NCBI GenBank assembly: GCA_025996865.1
Contig: BNTV01000009.1
Span: 12,307 to 76,306 of the forward strand
Source: Bacteroidia bacterium
GTDB taxonomy: Bacteria > Bacteroidota > Bacteroidia > Bacteroidales > Azobacteroidaceae
DNA: 64,000 nt
Direction: 5' to 3'
Shown: positions 44,147 to 53,207 of the stretch, piece by piece
Layout: the number at the start of each line of letters is the position of its first letter
Position numbering within the stretch: the stretch's first letter is position 1
Program-made: the position numbers and the translations under genes
Notes under the pieces: model-generated
The model's input: the letters and a program-made list of their open reading frames with translations, nothing else
Database searches by the model: none
Told to the model about the DNA's origin: nothing

Positions 44147-44542
44147 ATGAAAAAGATTTGCATAATTATTTTTAGTGTTGCATTAATTACATCATTTGCA
44201 GCATGTTCCCAAGCAAAAAAGGACGAAAATAAAGTAAAAGAAACTGTTGAAAGCGTAGCTGCCGAAACCGTCAAAGCGGTTGAGGAAGTAAAACAGGAAG
44301 TAGTTCCTGCCGAAGTGAAGCCCGATGAAGCGTTAAAAGCTTTCCAAGCTTACGTTAAAGAGTATGTAGAATCTTTTAATAACATTGCGAAAGATCCTGC
44401 CAAATTCAGCAAACTTGCCAATCAATTACAAGACAAAGTGACTGAAATGGAAAAGATTAAATCCGGTTTCAGCAAGAAGCAACTTGCAGATTATCAAAAG
44501 GCACGAGACCTCATCAACAAAGTGAATAATGCCGGAAAATAA
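44147..44542 (+). CDS. small helical lipoprotein
   Basis: 131 residues: signal and lipobox IIIFSVALITSFAAC, an E/K/V-rich helical spacer (KETVESVAAETVKAVEEVKQ), then a helical segment (DEALKAFQAYVKEYVESFNN). It resembles small periplasmic lipoproteins of unknown function common in Bacteroidota. Monocistronic with its own promoter box; no catalytic motif. Confidence 0.75.
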   Translation: MKKICIIIFSVALITSFAACSQAKKDENKVKETVESVAAETVKAVEEVKQEVVPAEVKPDEALKAFQAYVKEYVESFNNIAKDPAKFSKLANQLQDKVTEMEKIKSGFSKKQLADYQKARDLINKVNNAGK

Positions 44543-44593
44543 AGATTTAAAAATATTTTCCTGATATTTATTTGCAAATAAAAAAATAAGTGT

Positions 44594-44601
44594 TACCTTT
44601 G
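44594..44601 (+). promoter_or_regulatory. -7 promoter box (TACCTTTG) of the tRNA
   Basis: TACCTTTG, 24 nt upstream of the tRNA-Val 5' end. Confidence 0.55.
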
Positions 44602-44625
44602 CAGCGCTTTTAGCGAAAAGCACGA

Positions 44626-44703
44626 GGGCGTTTAGCTCAGCTGGTTCAGAGCATCTGCCTTACAAGCAGAGGGTCGGCGGTTCGAATCCGTCAACGCCCA
44701 CCA
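44626..44703 (+). tRNA. tRNA-Val (anticodon TAC)
   Basis: The acceptor stem GGGCGTT pairs with AACGCCC (44693-44699). The D arm is GCTC...GAGC, the anticodon arm TCTGC-CTTACAA-GCAGA with anticodon TAC, the T arm has TTCGAAT, the discriminator is A, and CCA is encoded. A hairpin terminator follows. Confidence 0.95.
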
Positions 44704-44712
44704 CTTATAGAC

Positions 44713-44748
44713 AAGCAGTTAAGAAGAAATTCTTAGCTGCTTTTTTCT
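44713..44748 (+). terminator. intrinsic terminator after tRNA-Val
   Basis: AAGCAGTTAAGAA (44713-44725), loop GAAA, and TTCTTAGCTGCTT (44730-44742) pair with one G-T wobble, followed by a T run. Confidence 0.85.
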
Positions 44749-44752
44749 TAGG

Positions 44753-44772
44753 TGTACATACAATTTGCATAC
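44753..44772. repeat. left copy of the candidate attachment repeat
   Basis: TGTACATACAATTTGCATAC, matching 61165-61184 except A/G at position 8. Lies just after the tRNA terminator and before the first cargo gene. Confidence 0.6.
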
Positions 44773-44776
44773 AAGG

Positions 44777-46042
44777 TTAGATATTTGAATTTTGATTCAA
44801 ATATTCTCTTAAATGAGGTATTAATGCTTGAATACAGATGAAACTCATATAAGAAGCCATCTTTTTAACATTTTCTCCTTCTGGAATATTATCCTCATCT
44901 TCAATTTGTGTCGATGCGTCACTTTTATTAGAATCAGTATAATCCATAACAGATTTAATTACTAAAGACAGTTTTTGGGTTAAATTAGCAGCTCGAACAA
45001 GTCCATAGCTTTCCATTTCATAGCCTACGATTTTTTCATTTGCACCAAGAGCCGTTTTTTCTAAATAGTTATCTGTACTTAAAACAAAAGCCCCACAAGC
45101 CATAGTGTCATGGTGTATTTTCAATTTGTTAATAATATTTCTTTCTCTGTCGTATTTATTACCAGAAGGTACCAAATTGTACATCTCTTTCTTGATAAAA
45201 TCATCAGCAGTAGTTTTCTTTTCTATATATTGTTGAAGATTATCAGATATATCAACATTAAACCCATAAATTAGAGGCTGACCATTTTTCAGCTTTCCTG
45301 TAATAATATCAATTATATTTTTAGGAATTATTATATCATATTTTTTGACCTTACTTTTTCTGCCCCCACAAACGCCTCCTAACAATAATAATTTTGGATT
45401 AATATCTTCAAATATCTTTTTTGTAGATATAGCACAATCAACCATACCCATTTTTTGTTGTGAAAGTAAGACAACTTGTTCTGTTGTATTTTTGAATTTT
45501 CCAATAAATTTATTTCCGTTTTCTTGCCCATCCATCAAGTCTTTACAAACATTGTACTCATCTTCAATTAATGCAGTGAGAATTGCAATATCGATAGTTT
45601 TAGTACTTTTAAGACTACTCATATCTTTTTGCTCAAAAGATGGAAAATTTCTATTTGCTATAGGTTCGTTTACTATAATTGTCGGAAGAACATCTTTCCA
45701 ATATTGTAGGCTTCCCAATGCATAATACACACTATAATCCACTTTATATTCTTTGTCTGAATAAACTTTAATAGAATTATTCCTTGAAATAAACTGTACA
45801 TTAATATTTTCATGCTCATTTTTTATGCTTTTGAGAAATCCTACACCGGGAGGATAATTCTCATATTCAAGGTGAATCCAAAGACGAAAACGATGATATT
45901 TCAAAAAAACATCATATGCTTTTTCAAAGCATTCAGGACTCGTCAGAAAAATCGGATTTAAAAATTTCACAAAATCTACATACGTAACTATATTATCCAA
46001 AAATTCTCCTTTGCGATTAATAAAAACATCTATAATTTCCAT
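44777..46042 (-). CDS. nucleoside phosphorylase-fold protein (putative nucleosidase effector)
   Basis: 421 residues from the ATG at 46042, chosen because it lies 13 nt after the stop of the upstream gene. Residues 1-145 are an unrecognised alpha/beta domain. From about 147 is a purine-nucleoside-phosphorylase/MTA-nucleosidase fold: DIAILTALIEDEYNVCKDLM, LLLLGGVCGGRKSKVKKYDI, the EMESYG motif (the MExxA-type active site with catalytic Glu) and VIKSVMDYTDSN with the base-binding Asp. Such domains cleave N-glycosidic bonds of nucleosides or nucleotides and recur as effectors in bacterial immune systems. The pairing with the 1698-residue gene suggests a sensor-effector system; that is inference. 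Confidence 0.8.
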   Translation of the reverse strand: MEIIDVFINRKGEFLDNIVTYVDFVKFLNPIFLTSPECFEKAYDVFLKYHRFRLWIHLEYENYPPGVGFLKSIKNEHENINVQFISRNNSIKVYSDKEYKVDYSVYYALGSLQYWKDVLPTIIVNEPIANRNFPSFEQKDMSSLKSTKTIDIAILTALIEDEYNVCKDLMDGQENGNKFIGKFKNTTEQVVLLSQQKMGMVDCAISTKKIFEDINPKLLLLGGVCGGRKSKVKKYDIIIPKNIIDIITGKLKNGQPLIYGFNVDISDNLQQYIEKKTTADDFIKKEMYNLVPSGNKYDRERNIINKLKIHHDTMACGAFVLSTDNYLEKTALGANEKIVGYEMESYGLVRAANLTQKLSLVIKSVMDYTDSNKSDASTQIEDEDNIPEGENVKKMASYMSFICIQALIPHLREYLNQNSNI

Positions 46043-46055
46043 AACATTTATATTT

Positions 46056-49000
46056 TTATTTGATAATTTCAGGGAATATGATATGATAAAACATCTGATT
46101 TCCACTATTTGGTTCAGGTAAAACAACTTGTCCTCCAAATGATTTAACAATTTGTTCAATTAATTCAATACCTTTACCCTCTCTTAATTCTTTTTGAAAA
46201 TCTATGGTTTGTGAAATAGAGAAAATTTGAAGACCATTTGTCTTATCGGAATTGTAGGTTATCTTTATTGTAGTATCGGTTGCTACTTTACAAGTATTCT
46301 GCAAAATATTATAAAATACTACTTCTAATGCGTCAGTATGTATTGGAAAAGCTATCGAATTTAGTGTTGATAGACTTTCTACATTAAAATCAACATTGTT
46401 ATATCCTGTAATATCAGAATTATTCTGTATAACCTTCTTCCAAATTTCAATGGGATTCTCATTAAATTTTAAACACATTTGAGCAAAAGATTCTTTTGTT
46501 TCAATGAATTTACTCTTGAATATGTCAAATAAATCAGCTAAACTATTTTTTGATGCGATATAGCCCCCATCAACATCATGTGAATCTTTAACTTTTCTAT
46601 ATTCACTAATTATAGAATTTATTAGATTGTATATTGAATCTTGGTCTTCTTTAAATTTGTAAATCTGTTCAATATCAACATTATCACAAATTTTGTCGAT
46701 ATATCTTTTTAACTGTGTTCTTATATTTTTTATAACATTCTCTAAAGGTGCTGTATCTATTTTATCAACTGAAGAGCTTCTTAATATAGGTATTACATCG
46801 TTAATTAGCATTTCCAAATCTTTATGCCCTGGTTTAGCTCCTGATTTCCAATAAAATAAATGCAAATTATGAAATGCATTGGAAACAGAACTGACTTCTT
46901 TATATCCAATCGAATCAGTTATGCCACATAATAGATTATAAAATTTCGTATTTGTCTTGTTTTGTTCATAATATGAATGCCAAATTTTAAAGATTACCGG
47001 TTTAATATTTCGATTATTTTTTTCTTCTTCAATACATTCTTTCCATAATAAAAAAGATAAATAACAAAGAGTTTCTTGTTTATCTTTTTCATTCTCAAGA
47101 CCTTCAATTAGATTAAATAACTTATCTAATTTTACATCATCATACAAAATAGAGTAATTCATTGTAAATAAAAATACCATAAGCGATTGAATATCCCAAA
47201 CATAATCTCTATTTGATAAATTCAACTCTTCGCCAAAGACGATTTGGTATATCAATTCTCTCAATCGTTGATACAATTCGGGGACTAGATTTTTTATCGT
47301 ATCCAATATTCGAGGCTCGTGGTTTATTATGCCGATAATTAACTCTAAATCATCATTATTCTGATAATCGACTTCTTTGTAATAGTCTTCATAAATTCTA
47401 TAACTGTCTAATTTTCCTAAATTATTTCTTATCTCAAATATTTTTTCTATATCTACTTCTTTCTCTGTTTCTATATTTTTTATTTTTGGAAAATGATAGT
47501 ATCCCAACTTAGTAGTTTTATCAACATTTTTTACATCAATGATTTCCAATTCGTTAATTCTTTTCTTAATATATTTTTTGGCTAACTGAGGTATTCCTGT
47601 TTTTTCATTAAGATAAGTTTTTAATTGTTTTCGTTCATCGACAAAAGGAGTAGATTTTTCATAAGGAAAATGGTGAATATTCAAATGAATACCGAAATAT
47701 ATGTGAGCATCTACTATAGGTTCCTTTATATCATTTGAATTTTCTTCATTTTTTCCTTTTAATTTTTTAACTTTCAATTTTTTTATCCTTGAATAAAATT
47801 CTCGTTGAAAATCTTCTAATCTTCCAAAAACTGATAAAACGATAATTTTTTTCACTTCATAAAAACAAATGGAATCTATCATTTGTAATATTGTTTCTCC
47901 GGAACAAGAGCCATCATCTAATATAAATACTACTTTCCACTTTACATTTTCATTTAATATTTTAGAGGGAAAAGTAAATCGCCAACCTTTAGGAGTATCT
48001 ATTCGAGGCATTGGATATGAGAGTAAATCTTTATTTTGAAAATAATTCTGAAAATGATAATCATCAAATGCTTCTATACCTGAAAAAACGGGATAAAAAA
48101 CATAATCAACTTTTAGTCCCTCATCACTCACAGTATCTCCCTCGTCTTCAGATTCAAAATTTTTTCTATTTTTTTCTATTTCAATTACTTTCTCTATTAA
48201 ATCTCTCATAAATTCTTTTCCGGAATACTGCAAAAAAATATTTTCTGTATTAGGAAAATAAGTATGGTACGAGTTGTTATTTCTGAAATATCCAATAAGA
48301 AAATGCTCTTTTTTTATTTTGTCTAACTTGAATACCTCTGAAATTTCGTAAATAATTTTTATTTTATTTTCGCTATGTCGAAATCCCATAGTCGTAGGAG
48401 CATTTGTCATAGGATTTATTCTAACGATTTTTTCTGCATTCTTGATATTAATTTTGTATTTACGAATATGTAAATTATCGACTAATGATATGGAAATATC
48501 ATCCACATTTTTATCATACACACATTTTACTTCATATTTTTTCCATTCCTCTGCTTTCTTTCGTTCTTCTATATCTGGTTCTTCATAATTGTCCGTAACC
48601 CGACAATCTACAATAGAAAAGAACCCTATTATTTTTGCATTTTTTTTCTTGACAGAATCATATATATTTTTATTAAGATTGCCGGTTGAAATAACATCAT
48701 TAACCACAAGAATGGTATCCCCTTGTTTAATTTCGTCAAAACCAAGTTCATTTGAAAACTCATTATAATTTGTCAACTTTAGCATTCTGGGATTTTTTTC
48801 ATTTCCATCGTGCAACATTAGCCGCTTGTAAACTTTTCTGACATCACGTCCTAACATTTGACTGCTAAGTGTTACAGTCAATATCCAGTCTATTTTTTGC
48901 GGAATACTTCCTGTTTTTACTCTCCATAAATTGAATAAATTAATAGCTATATTTTCACTAAATGCTCTATTTTTTGCATCTTTACCGGATAATATATCAA

Positions 49001-51152
49001 AAAAGTTTACATATTGGTATAAGTAATATCCGCCAGACGACAAATATACCGTATCTTCCTTTTTGAGTATAATATCCTCTTCGTTTTCTTTAGGGTAAAG
49101 AATTCTTTTTCTAAGCTTATCGTTAAGTAATTTAGAATTAATATGAGTTATCTTGGATAAAACAGGTAAAAATGATGTTCTTTGCACATTGGCGGCAGTT
49201 TTCTTTGTATCTACCCATTTTATTTCTATAACATTTCCTTTTAACGAATCAACATCGTCATTAAAATCACTTGCAGCTAAAGAATATTCGATAGGATATT
49301 GTAATAATTTATTAAGATTATCTTCATCTTTGTCATTTCTAACTCCAATCCACTTAATTTTTATTCCGTCTTTTTCTTCGATAACACAAGGAATAGGTCT
49401 AAATATAAATGGTTCTGAGTTTTTTATCATTTCTATAGCACCATCCAACAAGTTTGTGTCGTTGATATTTAACAAGATTAAATTATTGTATTTGTTTATT
49501 TTAGGGGTATTCGCTAAAAAATAAAATATTTTATAATCCATAAATGAAAGATGAGTACCGGCAAAATCAAAATATATTATTGATGGCTGCTCTTTTGATA
49601 GTTCCTCATCTAATATGTTGTTTAACTTTTTGAAAAGATAGATATACAATTCATGAGGCTTATAAGGCTCATTTTTACAATACTCTATTTGGAATGAGTT
49701 ATAAATATCAAGAACACTTTCATGGCGTGATTGTACTTGCATACTTGTAATTGGTTTATGTTCTTGCACAGGCTCCATGAGAACTTTGGATGAAGATTGT
49801 TCCGGTAATATAATATTAATCATAGTCCCCGGAAAGGAATAGTTAGATTCTGAAAGCCTGACTGATTCTTTAATATTTATAGTTTTAGAAAAATCAAAAG
49901 CCGCTTCACCTTTTTTACTTCTTACAACTAAAAGTCCTCTATACAAGCGAACTATATCAAGCAAAAAGTAAAGTCCTCTCGGAACAAATTCTTGAATTTG
50001 AATATTTTCATCGAAAGGATTTTCAGATGTTTCTAATAAAAAAGCATATTCTAATATTTTGCTATCAAGGCTATTACATCTAAAATGTGTATCACTTAAT
50101 CTTGATATAACTGATTGTTTGTTAATATTTTTTTCATAACTATCTTTGAGAGTAGTCGGAATGCCCGGTCCAAAATCTATAAAGGCGAACTCAATATATG
50201 ATATATTCCTAAAATTGCCATTGTTATCTTTGAAGAAATCCCAAACAATAGAACTCCTTTCGGAGCGGATATTTTCTGGTAAATTTTCTGTTATTTTTCT
50301 TTTTAATTCACTTTTTATTTGCCAAAAAGGAATGTCAATATCTTCTATTTCCCCAATGAATTGTTTTGCCTCATAATAATTGCAATTATTAGAACTCATG
50401 TAGTTTTGTATTTTCTTTTCATACAACCACTTTTTAACATTCTTATCCTTGTATTGATTTACGGCAGAAATAGAAAAATAACATTCATTCTTACTTGTTT
50501 TATCATTTTGCTTGGCGTGGTGTAGTGTGTTTAAAAACAGTTCAGTAGTTATTAAATGACTTATGGTCTTGTTCGCAAAAGGGGTATTAATAAAATACTC
50601 ATCCAGTAAAGAATTCACATCTTCCTCAAAGCTGAAAATATCATTGAGTTCTTCACTAAATTGAGTTCTAACATTGTTAATACTTTCATATTTACTTGTA
50701 TCAAATTTTCTAAAAGGAATGATTCTATTCCAGTTATTATCCGAATAATAATAACTTTTTTCCCACTCATTCAATCGTTGATTCAGAGATGAAGGAGGAT
50801 TGATATAATCATCAACGCTTATATTACAGGCATCATTTAATTGCCAAGTTTTAAGTAAACTTTTTAATCTTCTACATCGTCTTTTTTGCTTCGCTCTATA
50901 GAAATCAGTATCAGATTCACCTCTTGCAATCATAAATCCCGGATTTGGTAGAGTTATTTTTACCGAACAATTCGTTTCGTTTTTGATTTTATTAATCCAA
51001 GCAAATAAGAATGTTATTCCTTCTAAAGAAATCCATTCAAGTTTTTCTAAGTCAAAATGAACGTTATTATCATTTAATGCCTGTTCGTAATATTTTGATA
51101 TATATTCACCAAAATCATTACTTGAAAATTTTTCTCTTAATTTAACTTCCAT
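46056..51152 (-). CDS. giant STAS / GHKL ATPase / PRTase-like / GHKL multidomain protein
   Basis: 1698 residues, soluble. A STAS-like segment (about 30-75, VHFDLEKLEWISLEGITFLF) is followed by a GHKL-type ATPase (about 195-450: N-box TTELFLNTLHHA, G1 FAFIDFGPGIP, G2 VPRGLYFLLD). A second STAS-like strand-helix follows (about 522-563). Two phosphoribosyltransferase-like blocks carry PRPP-loop motifs ILVVNDVISTG near 815 and VVFILDDGSCSGETI near 1075. A helical region leads to a C-terminal histidine-kinase-type ATPase (about 1595-1698, EVVFYNILQNTCK, REGKGIELIEQIVKSFGGQV). No phospho-acceptor His box is evident. I know of no characterised protein with this order. It is upstream of and cotranscribed with the nucleosidase. 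Confidence 0.85.
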   Translation of the reverse strand: MEVKLREKFSSNDFGEYISKYYEQALNDNNVHFDLEKLEWISLEGITFLFAWINKIKNETNCSVKITLPNPGFMIARGESDTDFYRAKQKRRCRRLKSLLKTWQLNDACNISVDDYINPPSSLNQRLNEWEKSYYYSDNNWNRIIPFRKFDTSKYESINNVRTQFSEELNDIFSFEEDVNSLLDEYFINTPFANKTISHLITTELFLNTLHHAKQNDKTSKNECYFSISAVNQYKDKNVKKWLYEKKIQNYMSSNNCNYYEAKQFIGEIEDIDIPFWQIKSELKRKITENLPENIRSERSSIVWDFFKDNNGNFRNISYIEFAFIDFGPGIPTTLKDSYEKNINKQSVISRLSDTHFRCNSLDSKILEYAFLLETSENPFDENIQIQEFVPRGLYFLLDIVRLYRGLLVVRSKKGEAAFDFSKTINIKESVRLSESNYSFPGTMINIILPEQSSSKVLMEPVQEHKPITSMQVQSRHESVLDIYNSFQIEYCKNEPYKPHELYIYLFKKLNNILDEELSKEQPSIIYFDFAGTHLSFMDYKIFYFLANTPKINKYNNLILLNINDTNLLDGAIEMIKNSEPFIFRPIPCVIEEKDGIKIKWIGVRNDKDEDNLNKLLQYPIEYSLAASDFNDDVDSLKGNVIEIKWVDTKKTAANVQRTSFLPVLSKITHINSKLLNDKLRKRILYPKENEEDIILKKEDTVYLSSGGYYLYQYVNFFDILSGKDAKNRAFSENIAINLFNLWRVKTGSIPQKIDWILTVTLSSQMLGRDVRKVYKRLMLHDGNEKNPRMLKLTNYNEFSNELGFDEIKQGDTILVVNDVISTGNLNKNIYDSVKKKNAKIIGFFSIVDCRVTDNYEEPDIEERKKAEEWKKYEVKCVYDKNVDDISISLVDNLHIRKYKINIKNAEKIVRINPMTNAPTTMGFRHSENKIKIIYEISEVFKLDKIKKEHFLIGYFRNNNSYHTYFPNTENIFLQYSGKEFMRDLIEKVIEIEKNRKNFESEDEGDTVSDEGLKVDYVFYPVFSGIEAFDDYHFQNYFQNKDLLSYPMPRIDTPKGWRFTFPSKILNENVKWKVVFILDDGSCSGETILQMIDSICFYEVKKIIVLSVFGRLEDFQREFYSRIKKLKVKKLKGKNEENSNDIKEPIVDAHIYFGIHLNIHHFPYEKSTPFVDERKQLKTYLNEKTGIPQLAKKYIKKRINELEIIDVKNVDKTTKLGYYHFPKIKNIETEKEVDIEKIFEIRNNLGKLDSYRIYEDYYKEVDYQNNDDLELIIGIINHEPRILDTIKNLVPELYQRLRELIYQIVFGEELNLSNRDYVWDIQSLMVFLFTMNYSILYDDVKLDKLFNLIEGLENEKDKQETLCYLSFLLWKECIEEEKNNRNIKPVIFKIWHSYYEQNKTNTKFYNLLCGITDSIGYKEVSSVSNAFHNLHLFYWKSGAKPGHKDLEMLINDVIPILRSSSVDKIDTAPLENVIKNIRTQLKRYIDKICDNVDIEQIYKFKEDQDSIYNLINSIISEYRKVKDSHDVDGGYIASKNSLADLFDIFKSKFIETKESFAQMCLKFNENPIEIWKKVIQNNSDITGYNNVDFNVESLSTLNSIAFPIHTDALEVVFYNILQNTCKVATDTTIKITYNSDKTNGLQIFSISQTIDFQKELREGKGIELIEQIVKSFGGQVVLPEPNSGNQMFYHIIFPEIIK

Positions 51153-51265
51153 TGTCTAATCCTTATTGAATTTCGCATCAAAGATACAAATAAATTAACA
51201 TTGCAGAAAAAATGCATCAAAAAATTTGCATAATTCAAATTTTTGAATATATAGAATCCAAAAGG

Positions 51266-51805
51266 TTATTTCCTCTTCTTCAAAGATTCTACTTTATCTT
51301 TTAGTATTTCAGCGTCTTGTGTATTCTGCTTCGCCCTCTCCAATCTTTCTGCTTGTTCCTTAACCAATTCCTCATATTTCTCTACTTGTTTGCGAATTAT
51401 TTTAATGCTATCATTGTATTTAAATTGCCTTTCCAACCGATAAACACCTTCTTCATTAGTCTGTCCATACATTTTGATATACCTGTATTTCAAATCATTG
51501 TCCCTGTATTGACTGATAGTTTGCCGTTGATTAGCCATTAACCAAAACAATATCAGTATAATAATCGCCAATCCCACCCACGAAAGGAAAAACCAATTGG
51601 AACGCATGTCAATCGTATGGCGATAATGATGTTCTACTTTTGTCGGTTTTCTTACTTCTGCTATCACATCTTCAAATCGTTCTGTTATAGTACTTATAGC
51701 CGACAAATCAACCTCAACCTGCTTGTTCGGTTGCTTATCCAACTTACTGTTTATTGTTTCAAACAGGACGAATACTTCGGAAGTATCTATTTTACTGTTA
51801 CTCAT
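51266..51805 (-). CDS. single-membrane-span coiled-coil protein of the mobilization region
   Basis: 179 residues: a helical N-terminus (SEVFVLFETINSKLDKQPNK), one membrane segment near 72-92 (FFLSWVGLAIIILILFWLMA), then a long coiled coil (KYEELVKEQAERLERAKQNT). Proteins with this plan are often encoded next to MobB relaxases in Bacteroidota elements; it may tether the relaxosome to the membrane. Function unproven. 20 nt downstream of the relaxase gene. Confidence 0.75.
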   Translation of the reverse strand: MSNSKIDTSEVFVLFETINSKLDKQPNKQVEVDLSAISTITERFEDVIAEVRKPTKVEHHYRHTIDMRSNWFFLSWVGLAIIILILFWLMANQRQTISQYRDNDLKYRYIKMYGQTNEEGVYRLERQFKYNDSIKIIRKQVEKYEELVKEQAERLERAKQNTQDAEILKDKVESLKKRK

Positions 51806-51825
51806 ATTGTTTTGTTTTTTATGGT

Positions 51826-52743
51826 TTATAAATGAAATCTTTTTCTCTTTTTCTTCTTGGATTTAAATTGCTTCAATAATTCTGCTTCGTCGGGGTCATA
51901 ATCCGTTCCCGATGGTTGAATATCAAACAATCCGCCTAAAACAGAAACTGTATTTTCCAAAACGGAAGATTGATTTTGGGAATGATTATTTGTAAGTTGA
52001 ATATTTTGTTCTCTGTCATTCTGTTTCAATTGATAATCAATCTTGCTGTAACTGAATTGCCTGTCAATCTTTGAGCCGTTGAAAGTGTATCCATTCTTTT
52101 CAAACCGTATTCCCTGAACCTCATCGGTATTGCCCTTGTATTTCAAACTGATTACAATGCCTTGCTTTTTCAGTTCGTCATTCAGGTCTTTCCAGTTTTT
52201 GCACTTCGGAATGGTTGCATTCAAGGTATTGAAAATCTCGTATTTTGTTTTATCCGGCTCTTTCAAGCGATGCCGTTTTACATTTTCTTTGCCTTGAGCA
52301 AAGTACAATTCGTATTTCTCGGTCAGCTCCTTGCAAATCTTTTCGCTACGGTAACGGTCGTTCCTGTCCGAAATCGTTTTACCATCGTTATCTATTCTAT
52401 TGAAAACGATGTGGATATGAGGATGTTCCTTGTCGTAATGCCTGCCAATGATGTATTGTGTATTGGTAATTCCCATTTTAGACATGTATTCTTTGGCAAT
52501 TTGTACCATTTTAGTATTGGTCAATTTATCCCTGTCCTGTGCCGAGAAATTCAACGAGACATGACCGACCATTTTGGATACTTTCGGATTCAATCCGCTT
52601 TGAGCAATAAAACTTCGTATAATGGATTCTTTGCTTTTCAGGCGAACACCTTCCGCTGCAACCAATTCCGTTTGCTTAGCTTTATCAAGGACGTAATTGA
52701 TTACGCCTTTGAAACCTTTCCCCTTAACTATCTTTGCTACCAT
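51826..52743 (-). CDS. mobB: MobB-type relaxase
   Basis: 305-residue relaxase of the MobA/VirD2-like superfamily. Motif I is KGFKGVINYVLDKAK, and the metal-binding HUH-type motif III is HYDKEHPHIHIVFNRID, with H-x-H and a downstream Asn. It would nick the element's oriT and lead the strand into a recipient with help from a coresident conjugative element. The C-terminus is basic (KKKRKRF). Its start overlaps the end of mobC by 20 nt. Confidence 0.88.
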   Translation of the reverse strand: MVAKIVKGKGFKGVINYVLDKAKQTELVAAEGVRLKSKESIIRSFIAQSGLNPKVSKMVGHVSLNFSAQDRDKLTNTKMVQIAKEYMSKMGITNTQYIIGRHYDKEHPHIHIVFNRIDNDGKTISDRNDRYRSEKICKELTEKYELYFAQGKENVKRHRLKEPDKTKYEIFNTLNATIPKCKNWKDLNDELKKQGIVISLKYKGNTDEVQGIRFEKNGYTFNGSKIDRQFSYSKIDYQLKQNDREQNIQLTNNHSQNQSSVLENTVSVLGGLFDIQPSGTDYDPDEAELLKQFKSKKKKRKRFHL

Positions 52744-53086
52744 CTTCTAAAAGAGTTAATGCGTTATCAATCTTATCTGCTAAATAAAGGTATTCATTTC
52801 GGGCATTGGAATAGCCTTCGGCATTTGCCTTTCGCGTAATCTGATTTAGATTGTTTCCCATGCTGGAGAGTTTACGGATACAGTCCATTTGCTCTGTTGT
52901 TAATCGTTGGCGAACTTGGCAACCGCTAATTGCCAATCTTGCGACTTCCGCACAGGTCATTCCTGCTTGGATTGCTTTTGCTTTCAGGACGTAATAATCT
53001 TTCGTGCAAAGATTGACCGCTATCCGGTATTTCAGTTTTTCGGTAGGACTTAACTTCGGCCGTCCGCCTTTCTTCTCTTTCATCAT
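52724..53086 (-). CDS. mobC: MobC-type relaxosome accessory protein
   Basis: 120 residues: KGGRPKLSPTEKLKYRIAVN at the basic N-terminus, a ribbon-helix-helix-like core (AIQAGMTCAEVARLAISGCQ) and RKLSSMGNNLNQITRKAN, the bacterial mobilization protein (MobC) signature. It binds oriT and helps the relaxase melt the nick site. First gene of the mobC-mobB unit. Confidence 0.88.
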   Translation of the reverse strand: MMKEKKGGRPKLSPTEKLKYRIAVNLCTKDYYVLKAKAIQAGMTCAEVARLAISGCQVRQRLTTEQMDCIRKLSSMGNNLNQITRKANAEGYSNARNEYLYLADKIDNALTLLEDGSKDS

Positions 53087-53099
53087 GATTGTACAAGTT

Positions 53100-53207
53100 T
53101 TGAATGGAGACCAGCGGGATAATTCAGGGGTTTCGATGCACTCGAAACATAAACTTGCTCCGCTGAAAAACAGGCGATAGCCCGTTGTATCGTCTGTTGG
53201 TTGTTAT
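53100..53207. other. candidate origin of transfer (oriT)
   Basis: The 108 bp between primase and mobC hold two hairpins: GTTTCGA (53130-53136) with TCGAAAC (53142-53148), and GCGATA with TATCGT near 53174-53193. Position next to mobC and paired hairpins suit an oriT; the nick site is not identified. Confidence 0.45.

Noticed and set aside
52162..52839. 225-codon plus-strand open frame opposite the relaxase and MobC genes
   Set aside because: The minus strand encodes clear MobB and MobC motifs; the plus-strand translation has no recognisable domain.
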